Assembly: GCF_000518265.1 (NCBI RefSeq)
Contig: NZ_KI912412.1
Location: forward strand, 186,001-250,000
Origin: Actinomadura oligospora ATCC 43269
GTDB lineage: Bacteria; Actinomycetota; Actinomycetes; Streptosporangiales; Streptosporangiaceae
DNA length: 64,000 nucleotides
Direction of reading: 5' to 3'
The notes below the pieces were generated by a model. The model did no database searches and was not told the origin of the DNA. It worked only from the letters and a program-made list of their open reading frames with translations. Positions within the stretch are counted from its first letter, which is position 1; the number at the start of each line of letters is the position of its first letter. Positions 36,645 to 44,831 of the stretch are shown piece after piece. The position numbers and the translations under genes are program-made.

Positions 36645-37400
36645 ATGCGTTTCAGTGACCGCGTCGTCCTCGTCACCGGCGGCGGATCCGGCCTCGGCCG
36701 CGCCACCGCGCTCGCCTTCGCGTCCGAGGGCGCGTCCGTCATGGTCGCCGGACGCACCGGGGAGGCGCTGAAGGAGACCGTCCGCCTGGTCGAGGCGGGC
36801 GGCGGGACGGCCGCCTTCACCATCGCGGACGTGACCGGCTCCGCGGACACCGCGCGCATGGTCACCGAGACCGTCGAGCGGTTCGGCGGGCTGCACGTGG
36901 CGTTCAACAACGCGGGCGCCTTCGTCCCGCCCGCCCCGGTCGCCGACCTGGACGAGGACGCCTGGACGGCCGGGCTGACGATCAACGCGACCGGCACGTT
37001 CCTGTCCATGAAGCACGAGATCGCCCACATGCGCGCGCACGGCGGCGGCGCGATCGTGAACATGGCGGCCAACATCGGTGTCCACGGCCGCCGTCCCGGC
37101 CTCGCCGGGTACACGGTCGCGAAGGCCGCCGTCAGCGCGCTGACCAGGGCCGCCGCGCTCGACCACATCGGCGACGGCGTCCGGATCAACGCCGTGAGCC
37201 CCGGCGCGTCCGACGGCCCGATGTCCTTCCTCCCCGGCGAGTCCCGCGAGGACCGGCACGCCCGCGTGTCCGGCCTCATCCCCGCCGGACGCATCGGCGG
37301 GGCCGACGAGATCGCCGCCGCCGTCCTCTGGCTGGCGTCCGACGAGGCGGGCTTCGTCGTCGGCCACGACATGGTCATCGACGGCGGCGTCACCGCCTAG
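36645..37400 (+). CDS. Short-chain dehydrogenase/reductase (SDR)
   Basis: 251 residues of a classical SDR. The NAD(P)-binding TGGGSGLG lies near residue 12, NNAG near 88, and catalytic Tyr-Lys in YTVAK near 153, with Asn and Ser in the expected places (NMAANIGVHG substitutes the usual Ser-containing strand). C-terminal GGVTA completes the fold. ATG 36645 follows AAAGGAG. The substrate is unknown; TetR control suggests an inducible alcohol or carbonyl substrate. Confidence 0.9.
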   Translation: MRFSDRVVLVTGGGSGLGRATALAFASEGASVMVAGRTGEALKETVRLVEAGGGTAAFTIADVTGSADTARMVTETVERFGGLHVAFNNAGAFVPPAPVADLDEDAWTAGLTINATGTFLSMKHEIAHMRAHGGGAIVNMAANIGVHGRRPGLAGYTVAKAAVSALTRAAALDHIGDGVRINAVSPGASDGPMSFLPGESREDRHARVSGLIPAGRIGGADEIAAAVLWLASDEAGFVVGHDMVIDGGVTA

Positions 37401-37493
37401 CCACGACGGGACGCGTGCCCGTCGCGGGGATGACGTGCCGGGTCACTCTCCCGGCGGATGCCGCGCGGGCGCGCGCCCACCGATACTCGTCGG

Positions 37494-38564
37494 GTGGCGA
37501 GACCGGGTGTGAGCCGTGTGGACGGCGTGGTCGCGGCCGTGGTCACGGCGGCGACGGTCGTCCCGGCCCTCCCCCGGGGCTGGCTCGTGGCGCTGCTCGC
37601 GCTGGCGGCGTCCGTCCCGGTGCTGTGGCGGCGGCGCGCCCCGCTCATCGTCGGGCTCGTCGTCGGGACGGCGATGACCGGGCTCGTCCTGTGGGAGAAG
37701 CCGTTCCTGCCGTACGGGCCGCTCGTCGCGGTCTACACGATCGCCGAGCGGTCCGACGCCCGCACCCGGATCGCCTCGATCCCGCTGATCGGCGTCGGCG
37801 TCTACGTGTCCCTCGCGCTCCCGCACGAGGACACCGAGGTGTACCGCTCGCTGGCGGCCCTGTTCGTCGCCGCCTACGCGCTCGGCACCGGGAGCCGCGC
37901 CCGCCGCGCGCGGGCCGCCGAACTCGCCGAGCGCGAGCGCCGCCTGGCCGGTGAGCGCGCGGCGGCGGCCGACCGCGAACGCGCCCGCATCGCCCGCGAC
38001 ATGCACGACATCGTCACCCATTCGGTCGGGCTCATGGTCGTCCAGGCGGAGACGGGCCCGGTCGTCCTCGCGGCCTCCCCCGACCGCGCCGGGGCGGTCT
38101 TCGACACGATCGCCGACACCGGGAGGGAGGCCCTGACCCAGCTCAGATCCGTGCTCGGCACGCTGCGGGCGGACGGGCGTCCGGGCCCGGCGCCCGGCCT
38201 GGACACCCTGCCCGACCTGCTCGAACACGCGCGCCGCACCGGTCTGGACGTGATCCTCGACGCTCCCGATCCGCTCCCGGACGTCCCGCCCGCCGTCGCC
38301 GTCGCGGCCTACCGGATCGTCCAGGAGGCCCTGACGAACACCCTTCGCCACGCGGACGCGACACGCGTGGAGGTCCGCCTCCGCGTGATCGCTTCGGCCC
38401 TGGAGGTGGAGGTCGGGGACGACGGCCGTGGCGCGGCCACGACGGACGGCGGGGGCCACGGCCTGATCGGCATGCGCGAGCGGGCCGCCGCCTGCGGAGG
38501 AACCCTCCGCGTCACGCCGGACGGCCCGGGATTCGCGGTCGCGGCCGTCCTTCCGGTCGGATGA
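37494..38564 (+). CDS. NarL-type sensor histidine kinase
   Basis: About 356 residues from GTG 37494; an upstream in-frame start at 37458 is possible. Four to five membrane helices occupy residues 10-130. The dimerisation box is RIARDMHDIVTHSVGLMVVQAE and the ATPase domain has QEALTNTLRHADATRVEV and GHGLIGMRERAAACGG. Four nucleotides separate it from its response regulator gene, so the two form an operon. No large sensory domain; it probably senses within the membrane. Confidence 0.9.
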   Translation: MARPGVSRVDGVVAAVVTAATVVPALPRGWLVALLALAASVPVLWRRRAPLIVGLVVGTAMTGLVLWEKPFLPYGPLVAVYTIAERSDARTRIASIPLIGVGVYVSLALPHEDTEVYRSLAALFVAAYALGTGSRARRARAAELAERERRLAGERAAAADRERARIARDMHDIVTHSVGLMVVQAETGPVVLAASPDRAGAVFDTIADTGREALTQLRSVLGTLRADGRPGPAPGLDTLPDLLEHARRTGLDVILDAPDPLPDVPPAVAVAAYRIVQEALTNTLRHADATRVEVRLRVIASALEVEVGDDGRGAATTDGGGHGLIGMRERAAACGGTLRVTPDGPGFAVAAVLPVG

Positions 38565-38568
38565 CCCC

Positions 38569-39327
38569 ATGCCCTCCGACTCCGCGCCGCACGGGGCCTC
38601 CGGCCCGGCCGACGCCGCACCGCGTGCCCAGACCGCGTCCGCCTCCGGTCCGGCGGACGCCGGGCTTCGCGTGCTCGTGGCGGACGACCAGGACCTGTTC
38701 CGGGCCGCGTTCGCGATGATCCTCGACGCGCAGCCGGACATCAACGTGGTCGGTGAGGCGGCCGACGGCGCCGAAGCCGTCGCGCGGGCCGCCGAACTGC
38801 GTCCGGACGTCGTGGTGATGGACGTCCGGATGCCCGTCCTGGACGGTGTGGCCGCGACCCGCCGGATCCGCGCCGAACTGCCGGACGTCCACGTCCTGGT
38901 CCTGACGATGTTCGATCTCGACGAGTACGTGTACGAGGCGCTCCGCGCCGGGGCGGGCGGGTTCCTCCTGAAGGACATCCGGCGGGACGAGCTGGCGGAC
39001 GCCGTGCGCGTGGTGGCCAGGGGTGACGCGCTCCTCGCCCCCACGGTCACGCGCCGCCTCGTCGAGGACCTCGTCCGCCGCCCCGGGCACGGCGTCGCGC
39101 CCGTCCTCGCCGCCCGCCTGGACGGCCTGACCGGACGCGAGGCCGAGACGCTCCGCCTGGTCGCCCGCGGACTGTCCAACGCCGAGATCGCCGAGGCCCT
39201 CGTGGTCAGCGAGTACACCGTGAAGACCCACGTCAGCCGCATCCTGACCAAGCTCGGCCTGCGCGACCGCGTCCAGGCGGTGGTGTTCGCCTACGAGTCC
39301 GGCCTCGCCGTCCCCGGCGACTCCTGA
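38569..39327 (+). CDS. NarL/LuxR-family response regulator
   Basis: 252 residues. An unusual ~33-residue Ala/Ser/Pro-rich extension precedes the receiver domain (VLVADDQDLFRAAF, phosphoacceptor VMDVRMPVLDG, LLKDIRRDE). The LuxR HTH is GREAETLRLVARGLSNAEIAEALVVSEYTVKTHVSRIL. An internal GTG near 38670 would give a more standard length, so the start is uncertain. Partner of the kinase encoded immediately upstream. Confidence 0.9.
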   Translation: MPSDSAPHGASGPADAAPRAQTASASGPADAGLRVLVADDQDLFRAAFAMILDAQPDINVVGEAADGAEAVARAAELRPDVVVMDVRMPVLDGVAATRRIRAELPDVHVLVLTMFDLDEYVYEALRAGAGGFLLKDIRRDELADAVRVVARGDALLAPTVTRRLVEDLVRRPGHGVAPVLAARLDGLTGREAETLRLVARGLSNAEIAEALVVSEYTVKTHVSRILTKLGLRDRVQAVVFAYESGLAVPGDS

Positions 39328-39426
39328 GGCCGTCGCCTAGCCGAAAGGGTCGTCCGGGCGGAGTACGCGCGAGATCGAGCGTGCGCCCGACGCGCACGGA
39401 CGGCCGTCCAGCCGACGATCTGCGGC

Positions 39427-40851
39427 ATGAGAATCGCACTGGTCGTGTTGTCGGGCGTGCTGTTCGCCTTCGGCACGGGGCTTCATCCCGTCTTCGTCCT
39501 GACGTGGCTCGCGCCGCTGCCCCTGCTGTGGGCGGTGGCGCGGATGGGCGGGCGCGCGGCGTTCGCGGCCTCCGCCCTCGCCTGGATCGCCGGGCAGGCG
39601 CGGATGACGCCGTACTTCAGCGGCACGCTGGAGATGCCGATCCCGGTGGTCGCCGCACTCCTTGTGGGCCCCGCGCTGGTGTTCGGCGGGCTCGCGGTCG
39701 TCTACCGGCGGCTGGTCCTGGCCGATCGCCCGCTGCGGGCGGCGGCGGTGTTCGCGGCCGGGTGGACGACGCTGGAGTACGTCCTGTCGCTGGCCCTGCC
39801 CCACGGCGCCTGGTGGAGCATCGCCTACACGCAGTCGGACGCGCTGCCGGTCGTCCAGCTGGCGTCGGTGACCGGGGTCTGGGGCGTGACGTTCCTGCTG
39901 ATGGGCGTCCCGGCCGCCGCCGCGACGATGCGTCCGCGGGCGGCGGGCGCGGCCGGGACGCTCCTCGCGGTCGTCCTCGGTTTCGGGACGATCCGGACGG
40001 CGACCGCGACGGAACCGCGCGGCGAGTCGATCGCGCTGCTCGCGACCGAGCATCCGAACGACGAGATCGACGTGGCCTCCCCCGCAGGTCGGGCACTGCT
40101 CGCCGGGTACGTCGCCCAGGCCAGGACGATCACGGCCGCCGCGATCGTCCTGCCCGAGAAGAACTTCGTCGCCGACGACCGGACGCTGCCGCTGCTGTCC
40201 CGCCCGCTGGCACGCCTCGCCGGCGAGCGGCGCACGGTCATCGTCGCCGGAGTGACCCGCAGGACGGCCGGGACGGTCCGGAACTCCGCGCTCGTCTTCC
40301 CGGCGGACGGCGGACGTCCCGCCGAGTACGTCAAGCACCACCTGATCCCCGGCCTGGAGTCGGACTTCACGCCCGGGACCACGCGTGTGACCGTCCCCGG
40401 ACGTCCTCGCTGGGGCGTCCTCATCTGCAAGGACCTGGACTTCCCCGGCCTCGTCCGGGGCTACCGGTCGGACGGCGCGGCGGCGCTGCTCGCACCCGCC
40501 TGGGACTTCCACTCCGACGCCTGGCTGCACGGCCGCATGGCACTGGTGCGCGGCGTGGAGAGCGGCCTCGGCATCGCCCGGACCGGCCGCGCCGGAGACC
40601 TGATGATCAGCGACGCGTACGGGCGCGTCCAGGCCGCCCGCTCGACCGGGCGGCCCGGTTTCGTCACGGTCTCGGCCCGGGTCCCGACCACCCCCGTCAC
40701 CACGCTGTACGCGCGCTTCGGCGACTGGTTCGCCTGGTCATGCGCGCTGTTCCTGACCGTCGTGGCCGCCTCGGCACTGGTCGCCCGGCGGAAGGAACGC
40801 CCCGGATCGGCCCTTCCGGACCCCGCTGGGAGAATCGGACCACCGCTCTGA
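39427..40851 (+). CDS. Apolipoprotein N-acyltransferase-like (Lnt/nitrilase) membrane protein
   Basis: 474 residues. About six N-terminal membrane helices, an extracytoplasmic nitrilase-fold domain (about 200-440) and a C-terminal helix (FAWSCALFLTVVAASALVA) match Lnt topology. The Glu-Lys-Cys triad is present as LPEKNF (Glu244), YVKHHL (Lys303) and LICKDLDF (Cys334). After the Cys the sequence reads KD rather than the YE common in Lnt. Lnt N-acylates the lipoprotein Cys; actinomycetes often have several paralogues with other roles, so this may be one of those. Confidence 0.82.
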   Translation: MRIALVVLSGVLFAFGTGLHPVFVLTWLAPLPLLWAVARMGGRAAFAASALAWIAGQARMTPYFSGTLEMPIPVVAALLVGPALVFGGLAVVYRRLVLADRPLRAAAVFAAGWTTLEYVLSLALPHGAWWSIAYTQSDALPVVQLASVTGVWGVTFLLMGVPAAAATMRPRAAGAAGTLLAVVLGFGTIRTATATEPRGESIALLATEHPNDEIDVASPAGRALLAGYVAQARTITAAAIVLPEKNFVADDRTLPLLSRPLARLAGERRTVIVAGVTRRTAGTVRNSALVFPADGGRPAEYVKHHLIPGLESDFTPGTTRVTVPGRPRWGVLICKDLDFPGLVRGYRSDGAAALLAPAWDFHSDAWLHGRMALVRGVESGLGIARTGRAGDLMISDAYGRVQAARSTGRPGFVTVSARVPTTPVTTLYARFGDWFAWSCALFLTVVAASALVARRKERPGSALPDPAGRIGPPL

Positions 40852-40957
40852 CCCCCGACCGGAGGCCCCGATGCTCCCCCGTCACCGGCGCGGTCGGCGG
40901 CCTCTCCGCGCTGCTCGCCCTCTTCAGGGCGTCATGCTCGGCTGACGGTGAAGGCGG

Positions 40958-41563
40958 TCAGAGCCAGCCCCGGTCGCGGGCGATCTGGGCGGCGGCGTGC
41001 CGGTTGTCGGTGCCGAGCTTGGTGACGGCCGCGGAGAGGTAGTTCCGGACGGTCCCCTCGGACAGGCCGAGCGTGCGGGCGATGCGCGAGACCGGCTCAC
41101 CCCCGGCGGCGGCGCGGAGGGCGTCGAGCTCGCGCGGGGTGAGCGGGCACTCCTCGGCGGCGAGCGCGTCGGCGGCGAGCTGCGGGTCGATGTACCGGGC
41201 GCCCCCGGCGACCTGCCGGACGACCTCGGCGAGCCGCGCGCCCGGCGCGTCCTTGCCGAGGAATCCGCGCACCCCGGCGGCCATCGCGCGGCGCAGGTTG
41301 CCGGGACGGCCGTGCGCGGTGACGATCACCAGGCGGCAGGACGGCAGGTCGCGGGCCAGCCGCTCCGCCGCGTCCAGGCCGGACATCCCGGGCATGTCGA
41401 TGTCGAGGACGGCCACGTCCGGCTTCAGGGCGACGGCCCGCGCGACCGCGTCGTCGCCGCGTCCGACGTCCGCGACGACCTCGATCCCGTCCTCGGCCGA
41501 CAGGAGCAGGACGAGCGCCTCGCGGATGAGGAGGTGGTCGTCCGCCAGCAGCACCCGGATCAT
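40958..41563 (-). CDS. DesR-like NarL-family response regulator
   Basis: 201 residues. Receiver: LLADDHLLIREAL, VLDIDMPGMSG and FLGKDAPG. HTH: LTPRELDALRAAAGGEPVSRIARTLGLSEGTVRNYLSAAVTKLG. Length and the LSEGTVRNYLSAAVTKL segment resemble DesR, the regulator of membrane-lipid desaturation. ATG 41563 overlaps the kinase stop in ATGA and follows GGGAGG. The convergent neighbour is the Lnt-like gene. Confidence 0.92.
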   Translation of the reverse strand: MIRVLLADDHLLIREALVLLLSAEDGIEVVADVGRGDDAVARAVALKPDVAVLDIDMPGMSGLDAAERLARDLPSCRLVIVTAHGRPGNLRRAMAAGVRGFLGKDAPGARLAEVVRQVAGGARYIDPQLAADALAAEECPLTPRELDALRAAAGGEPVSRIARTLGLSEGTVRNYLSAAVTKLGTDNRHAAAQIARDRGWL

Positions 41564-42732
41564 GATCCTCCCGTCGGAAGGGCCGCGACCAGCCGGAACG
41601 TCCCGTCCCCGGTGGTCGCGGCGGTGAACTCCCCGCCCGCGGCGGCGAGCCGCTCCGCCAGCCCGGCCAGCCCGCTCCCGGCCGCCCCGTCCGTGGTGGT
41701 CCCGGCCGCGAGCGCGCCGCCGCCGGAGATCCCGGCGCGCCGCGAGGCCCCGTCGTTGACGATCTCCAGCCGCACCCGCGTGCCGTCCGTCGCGTCCACC
41801 TCGATGCGGCACCATGTGGCGGACGAGTGGCGAAGGATGTTCGTGGCCGCCTCACGGACGACCCAGCCCAGCGGTTCGTGCACGTCAGCGGGCAGTTCGA
41901 CGGGCACCTCGGGACGGTCGCAGGCGATCCCGGCCGCGCGGAGCACGGCGGACATGCCGTCCAGCTCCGTCCGAAGCGAGGTGGCCCGGTACCCCCGGAC
42001 GACCTCCCGGACGTCCCGGACCGCGTCCCGCGCCATCGTCTGGATCTCGGCCAGCTCCTTGCGCACCCGCGCGGGGTCGCGGTCGGCGAACCGTTCGGCG
42101 ACCTCGGCCCTCAGCGCGACGGCCTGAAGGCTGTGCCCGAGCACGTCGTGCAGGTCGCGCGCGAAGCGCAGCCGCTCCTCGCCCACCGCCGACCGGGCCA
42201 GCTCGGCCCGCGCCTCCCGGAGCTCCTGGACGACGTGGAACAGCCAGACCGTGATGAACCCGGAGAACGTGACCATGGGGAACGCCACGAGCTGGTACAG
42301 GACGGCGAGGGGCCGCATCCCGAGCACGAGCCCGTAGCCCGCCCCCACGACCGTCCCGGCCGCCGCGACGACCGCCGCCCGCCGCGCCGGCAGCACGACC
42401 GCGATCAGCCCGGCCGGGACGAGCAGCGCGTTCCCCCATCCGGTGCCGACGCCGAGGAACGCGGGCAACGCCCAGCTCACGGCCGTGATCACGGCAAGCC
42501 CGAGCCGATGGACGGGCCCGGTGCGGCGGACGAGGTTCAGCCACAGAAGCCATCCGTAGAGCCCGCACACACCCGCCACGGCGGCGAGCGCCGGGACGAA
42601 CCGCACGAGATCGCGGCGCCCGAACGCCTCGTCCAGCAGCGCCGGGAGCAGCAGACCCGCGAGCGACACCGAGGTCAGCGCCACGATGATCGCGGCGATG
42701 ACCGGCGCACGAGGGATCCGCGGCTGCACCAC
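41560..42732 (-). CDS. DesK-like sensor histidine kinase
   Basis: 390 residues. Five or six membrane segments (about 10-165) without a periplasmic domain, then a coiled-coil linker and the box RFARDLHDVLGHSLQAVALRAE, and VREAATNILRHSSATWCRIEV in the ATPase domain. This is the DesK pattern of membrane-state sensing. The GTG at 42732 is supported by TACGCT 6 nt upstream; a second GTG follows directly. It forms an operon with the downstream DesR-like gene. An orphan ABC ATPase gene lies 89 nt upstream on the same strand. Confidence 0.9.
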   Translation of the reverse strand: MVQPRIPRAPVIAAIIVALTSVSLAGLLLPALLDEAFGRRDLVRFVPALAAVAGVCGLYGWLLWLNLVRRTGPVHRLGLAVITAVSWALPAFLGVGTGWGNALLVPAGLIAVVLPARRAAVVAAAGTVVGAGYGLVLGMRPLAVLYQLVAFPMVTFSGFITVWLFHVVQELREARAELARSAVGEERLRFARDLHDVLGHSLQAVALRAEVAERFADRDPARVRKELAEIQTMARDAVRDVREVVRGYRATSLRTELDGMSAVLRAAGIACDRPEVPVELPADVHEPLGWVVREAATNILRHSSATWCRIEVDATDGTRVRLEIVNDGASRRAGISGGGALAAGTTTDGAAGSGLAGLAERLAAAGGEFTAATTGDGTFRLVAALPTGGS

Positions 42733-42738
42733 GCGCTC

Positions 42739-42744
42739 AGCGTA
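42739..42744 (-). promoter_or_regulatory. Candidate -10 element of the DesK-like gene
   Basis: On the minus strand TACGCT is 6 nt before GTG 42732, consistent with a leaderless message. Confidence 0.4.
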
Positions 42745-42821
42745 CGGTCCCCCACCCCGTGCCGCCGCCCCCTCACCCCGGCGGCCGCCCCAGGCCGCCG
42801 CCCATCGCACCCGCCTCCCCC

Positions 42822-43463
42822 TCAGGCCGCGTGCACTGCGGGAACGGTGATTCCGAGAAACGGGAGGTCGCCGTCCAGGACGGTCACATGGTCGGCCCGG
42901 CAGGCTTCGCCGATGTCGCGCGTGGTGAACAGGATGGTGGTCCCGTCACCGGCGAGCGACCGCAGAACCCCCCGGACCCGGGACGCGGCCGACGCCTCCA
43001 ACCCCGCGAACGGCTCGTCCAGCAGCAGGATGTCGGAACGTCCGACCAGGGCCAACGCCAGGTCCAGGAGGCGGCGTTCAGCGGCGTCCAGGCGCTCGAA
43101 CGTGACCGAGGCGAGCCCGGCGAGCCCGGTCAGGCGGAGCGCCTGCGCGCGCGTGAGCGGATCGAGGGTCCAGCGACGCCAGGCGTCCACGACTTCCGCG
43201 ACCGTCAGGCCGGGGAACAGCCCGCCCTCGCGCCAGACGACCCCCGGCCCACCTCCGCTGACACGCACCGATCCCGAGACGGCCCGCCGCTGCCCGGCGA
43301 CGGTCTCCAGCAGGGTCGTCTTGCCCGTCCCGTGGCCCCCGAGGACCGCGTGCACCTCGCCCCGCCCCACACTCAGCGAGACCGGACCCCACCGCCCGCC
43401 GTCCCGACCGGCCACGACCCGCAGATCTCGAATCTCGATCACCGACGTCCCCATACCGTCCAT
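42822..43463 (-). CDS. Orphan ABC-transporter-like ATPase with degenerate signature
   Basis: 213 residues from ATG 43463. Walker A is GGHGTGKTT, Walker B is ILLLDEPFAGLEA, and the H-loop His is replaced in TTRDIGEA. In place of LSGGQ the sequence reads FERLDAAERRLLDLALAL, so the signature is degenerate. No permease gene is adjacent: upstream is a terminator and the monooxygenase-like gene; downstream is the DesK-like kinase. It may serve a distant permease, or be a non-transport ATPase. The ABC fold is clear; the role is not. Confidence 0.8.
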   Translation of the reverse strand: MDGMGTSVIEIRDLRVVAGRDGGRWGPVSLSVGRGEVHAVLGGHGTGKTTLLETVAGQRRAVSGSVRVSGGGPGVVWREGGLFPGLTVAEVVDAWRRWTLDPLTRAQALRLTGLAGLASVTFERLDAAERRLLDLALALVGRSDILLLDEPFAGLEASAASRVRGVLRSLAGDGTTILFTTRDIGEACRADHVTVLDGDLPFLGITVPAVHAA

Positions 43464-43508
43464 GCTGCGCGCCTCGACACCCCTCGGGCAGTCACGGCCG
43501 TCAGCAAG

Positions 43509-43531
43509 GACCGGTGAGGTTCTCACCGGTC
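43509..43531 (-). terminator. Terminator of the lactate monooxygenase-like gene
   Basis: Perfect 10-bp arms GACCGGTGAG and CTCACCGGTC around a 3-nt loop, 14 nt after the stop codon at 43546. Confidence 0.7.
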
Positions 43532-43545
43532 ACCCATGACAAATG

Positions 43546-44754
43546 TCAGGCGCGCACGAGGAGGTCCAGCGAGAGCTCGGAGACCGTCCGATGCCCCGAC
43601 AACGCCAGGGTCAGCTCCAGTTCGGCCAGGACGCACCGCACCACGTGCCGCACTCCGGCCTCGCCGTCCAGCGCGAGCCCGAACGCGTAGGGACGTCCCA
43701 GCAGAACCGCCTCGGCTCCCAGCGCCAGAGCCTTCGCCACGTCCGCGCCCGTCCGGACCCCGCTGTCGAACAGGACGCTGATCTGCCCGCCCACCGCGTC
43801 CGCGACCGCGGGCAGCGCGTCGAGCGAGGCGACGGCGCCGTCCACCTGACGCCCGCCGTGGTTGGAGACGATCACGCCGTCCGTCCCGGTGTCCACGGCA
43901 CGCCGCGCGTCGTCCGGATGCTGGATGCCCTTGAGCGCGATCGGCCCGTCCCAGTGCTCACGCAGGAACGCCAGATCGTCCCAGGTCAGAGACGGGTTCC
44001 CGAACTGGCCGACCCAGTGCAGCAGCGCCGCCTGCCGGTTCTCGCCGGTGACCGGCCCGCCCACGGCCCGCTGGAAGACCGGGTCGCTGAAGTAGTTCGC
44101 CACCCCGATCCCCCGCAGGAACGGCAGGTACGCCCGGTCCAGGTCGCGGGGCCGCCACGCCAGCGTGAACGTGTCGACCGTGACCACGAGCGCGGTGTAC
44201 CCGGCGGCCTTGGCGCGCTCCAGGAAGCTGACCGCGAGATCCCGGTCCTTGGGCCAGTACAACTGGTACCACCGCGCCCCGCCGCCACCGGCTTCCGCGC
44301 CACCGCCTTCCGCGTCGTCGGCCGCGGCGTCGTTGGCCGCCGCGACGTCCTCCATCGCGCAGGACGCGGCCGTGCTCAGGATCATCGTCAGCCCGGTCGC
44401 GGCCGCGGCCCGCGCGGTCGCCAGCTCGCCGTCCGGGTGCAGGATCGACTGGACGCCGATGGGCGCGAGCAGCACCGGCGCGGGCATCGGCGTGCCGAGG
44501 ACGGTCACCGACAGGTCGCGTTCGGCCACGTCACGCAGCATCCGCGGGACGATCCGCCAGCGGTCGAAGGCGTCGCGGTTGGCCCGCGCCGTCGCCTCGC
44601 TCCCCGCCGAGCCCGCCAGGTATCCGAACGAGGTGTCGGACAGTTTCGCCTGCGCCAGCCCCTCCAGCCTCGTGAGGTCCGCGGGCAGGCCGGGCAGCAC
44701 GTCAGCCAGGCCGTTCAGGTAGATCTCGTTCTGGAAGTCGGCGAGCTGACTCAA
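43546..44754 (-). CDS. FMN-dependent alpha-hydroxy-acid oxidase (lactate 2-monooxygenase-like)
   Basis: 402 residues of the FMN-dependent alpha-hydroxy-acid dehydrogenase family. PAPVLLAPIGVQSILHPDGE and WYQLYWPKD bind FMN and substrate; the catalytic His is in VSNHGGRQ; C-terminal LFDSGVRTGADV and LLGRPYAFGL bind phosphate. The N-terminus (LSQLADFQNEIYLNGL) resembles lactate 2-monooxygenases. An Asp/Gly/Ala-rich insert lies before ARWYQLYW. The TTG start at 44754 is chosen because GAGGAGG lies 7 nt upstream. It would complement the LutABC route of lactate use elsewhere in the window. Confidence 0.87.
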   Translation of the reverse strand: MSQLADFQNEIYLNGLADVLPGLPADLTRLEGLAQAKLSDTSFGYLAGSAGSEATARANRDAFDRWRIVPRMLRDVAERDLSVTVLGTPMPAPVLLAPIGVQSILHPDGELATARAAAATGLTMILSTAASCAMEDVAAANDAAADDAEGGGAEAGGGGARWYQLYWPKDRDLAVSFLERAKAAGYTALVVTVDTFTLAWRPRDLDRAYLPFLRGIGVANYFSDPVFQRAVGGPVTGENRQAALLHWVGQFGNPSLTWDDLAFLREHWDGPIALKGIQHPDDARRAVDTGTDGVIVSNHGGRQVDGAVASLDALPAVADAVGGQISVLFDSGVRTGADVAKALALGAEAVLLGRPYAFGLALDGEAGVRHVVRCVLAELELTLALSGHRTVSELSLDLLVRA

Positions 44755-44761
44755 GCGGAAA

Positions 44762-44768
44762 CCTCCTC
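44762..44768 (-). promoter_or_regulatory. Ribosome binding site supporting a TTG start
   Basis: GAGGAGG on the minus strand with 7-nt spacing to TTG 44754; no ATG or GTG lies at that distance. Confidence 0.6.
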
Positions 44769-44831
44769 GATCCGGCGCGTCCTGACGCGTCGCGGGCGAA
44801 TCTGTCCCTGGGACCGTCCACAATGTTTCAC

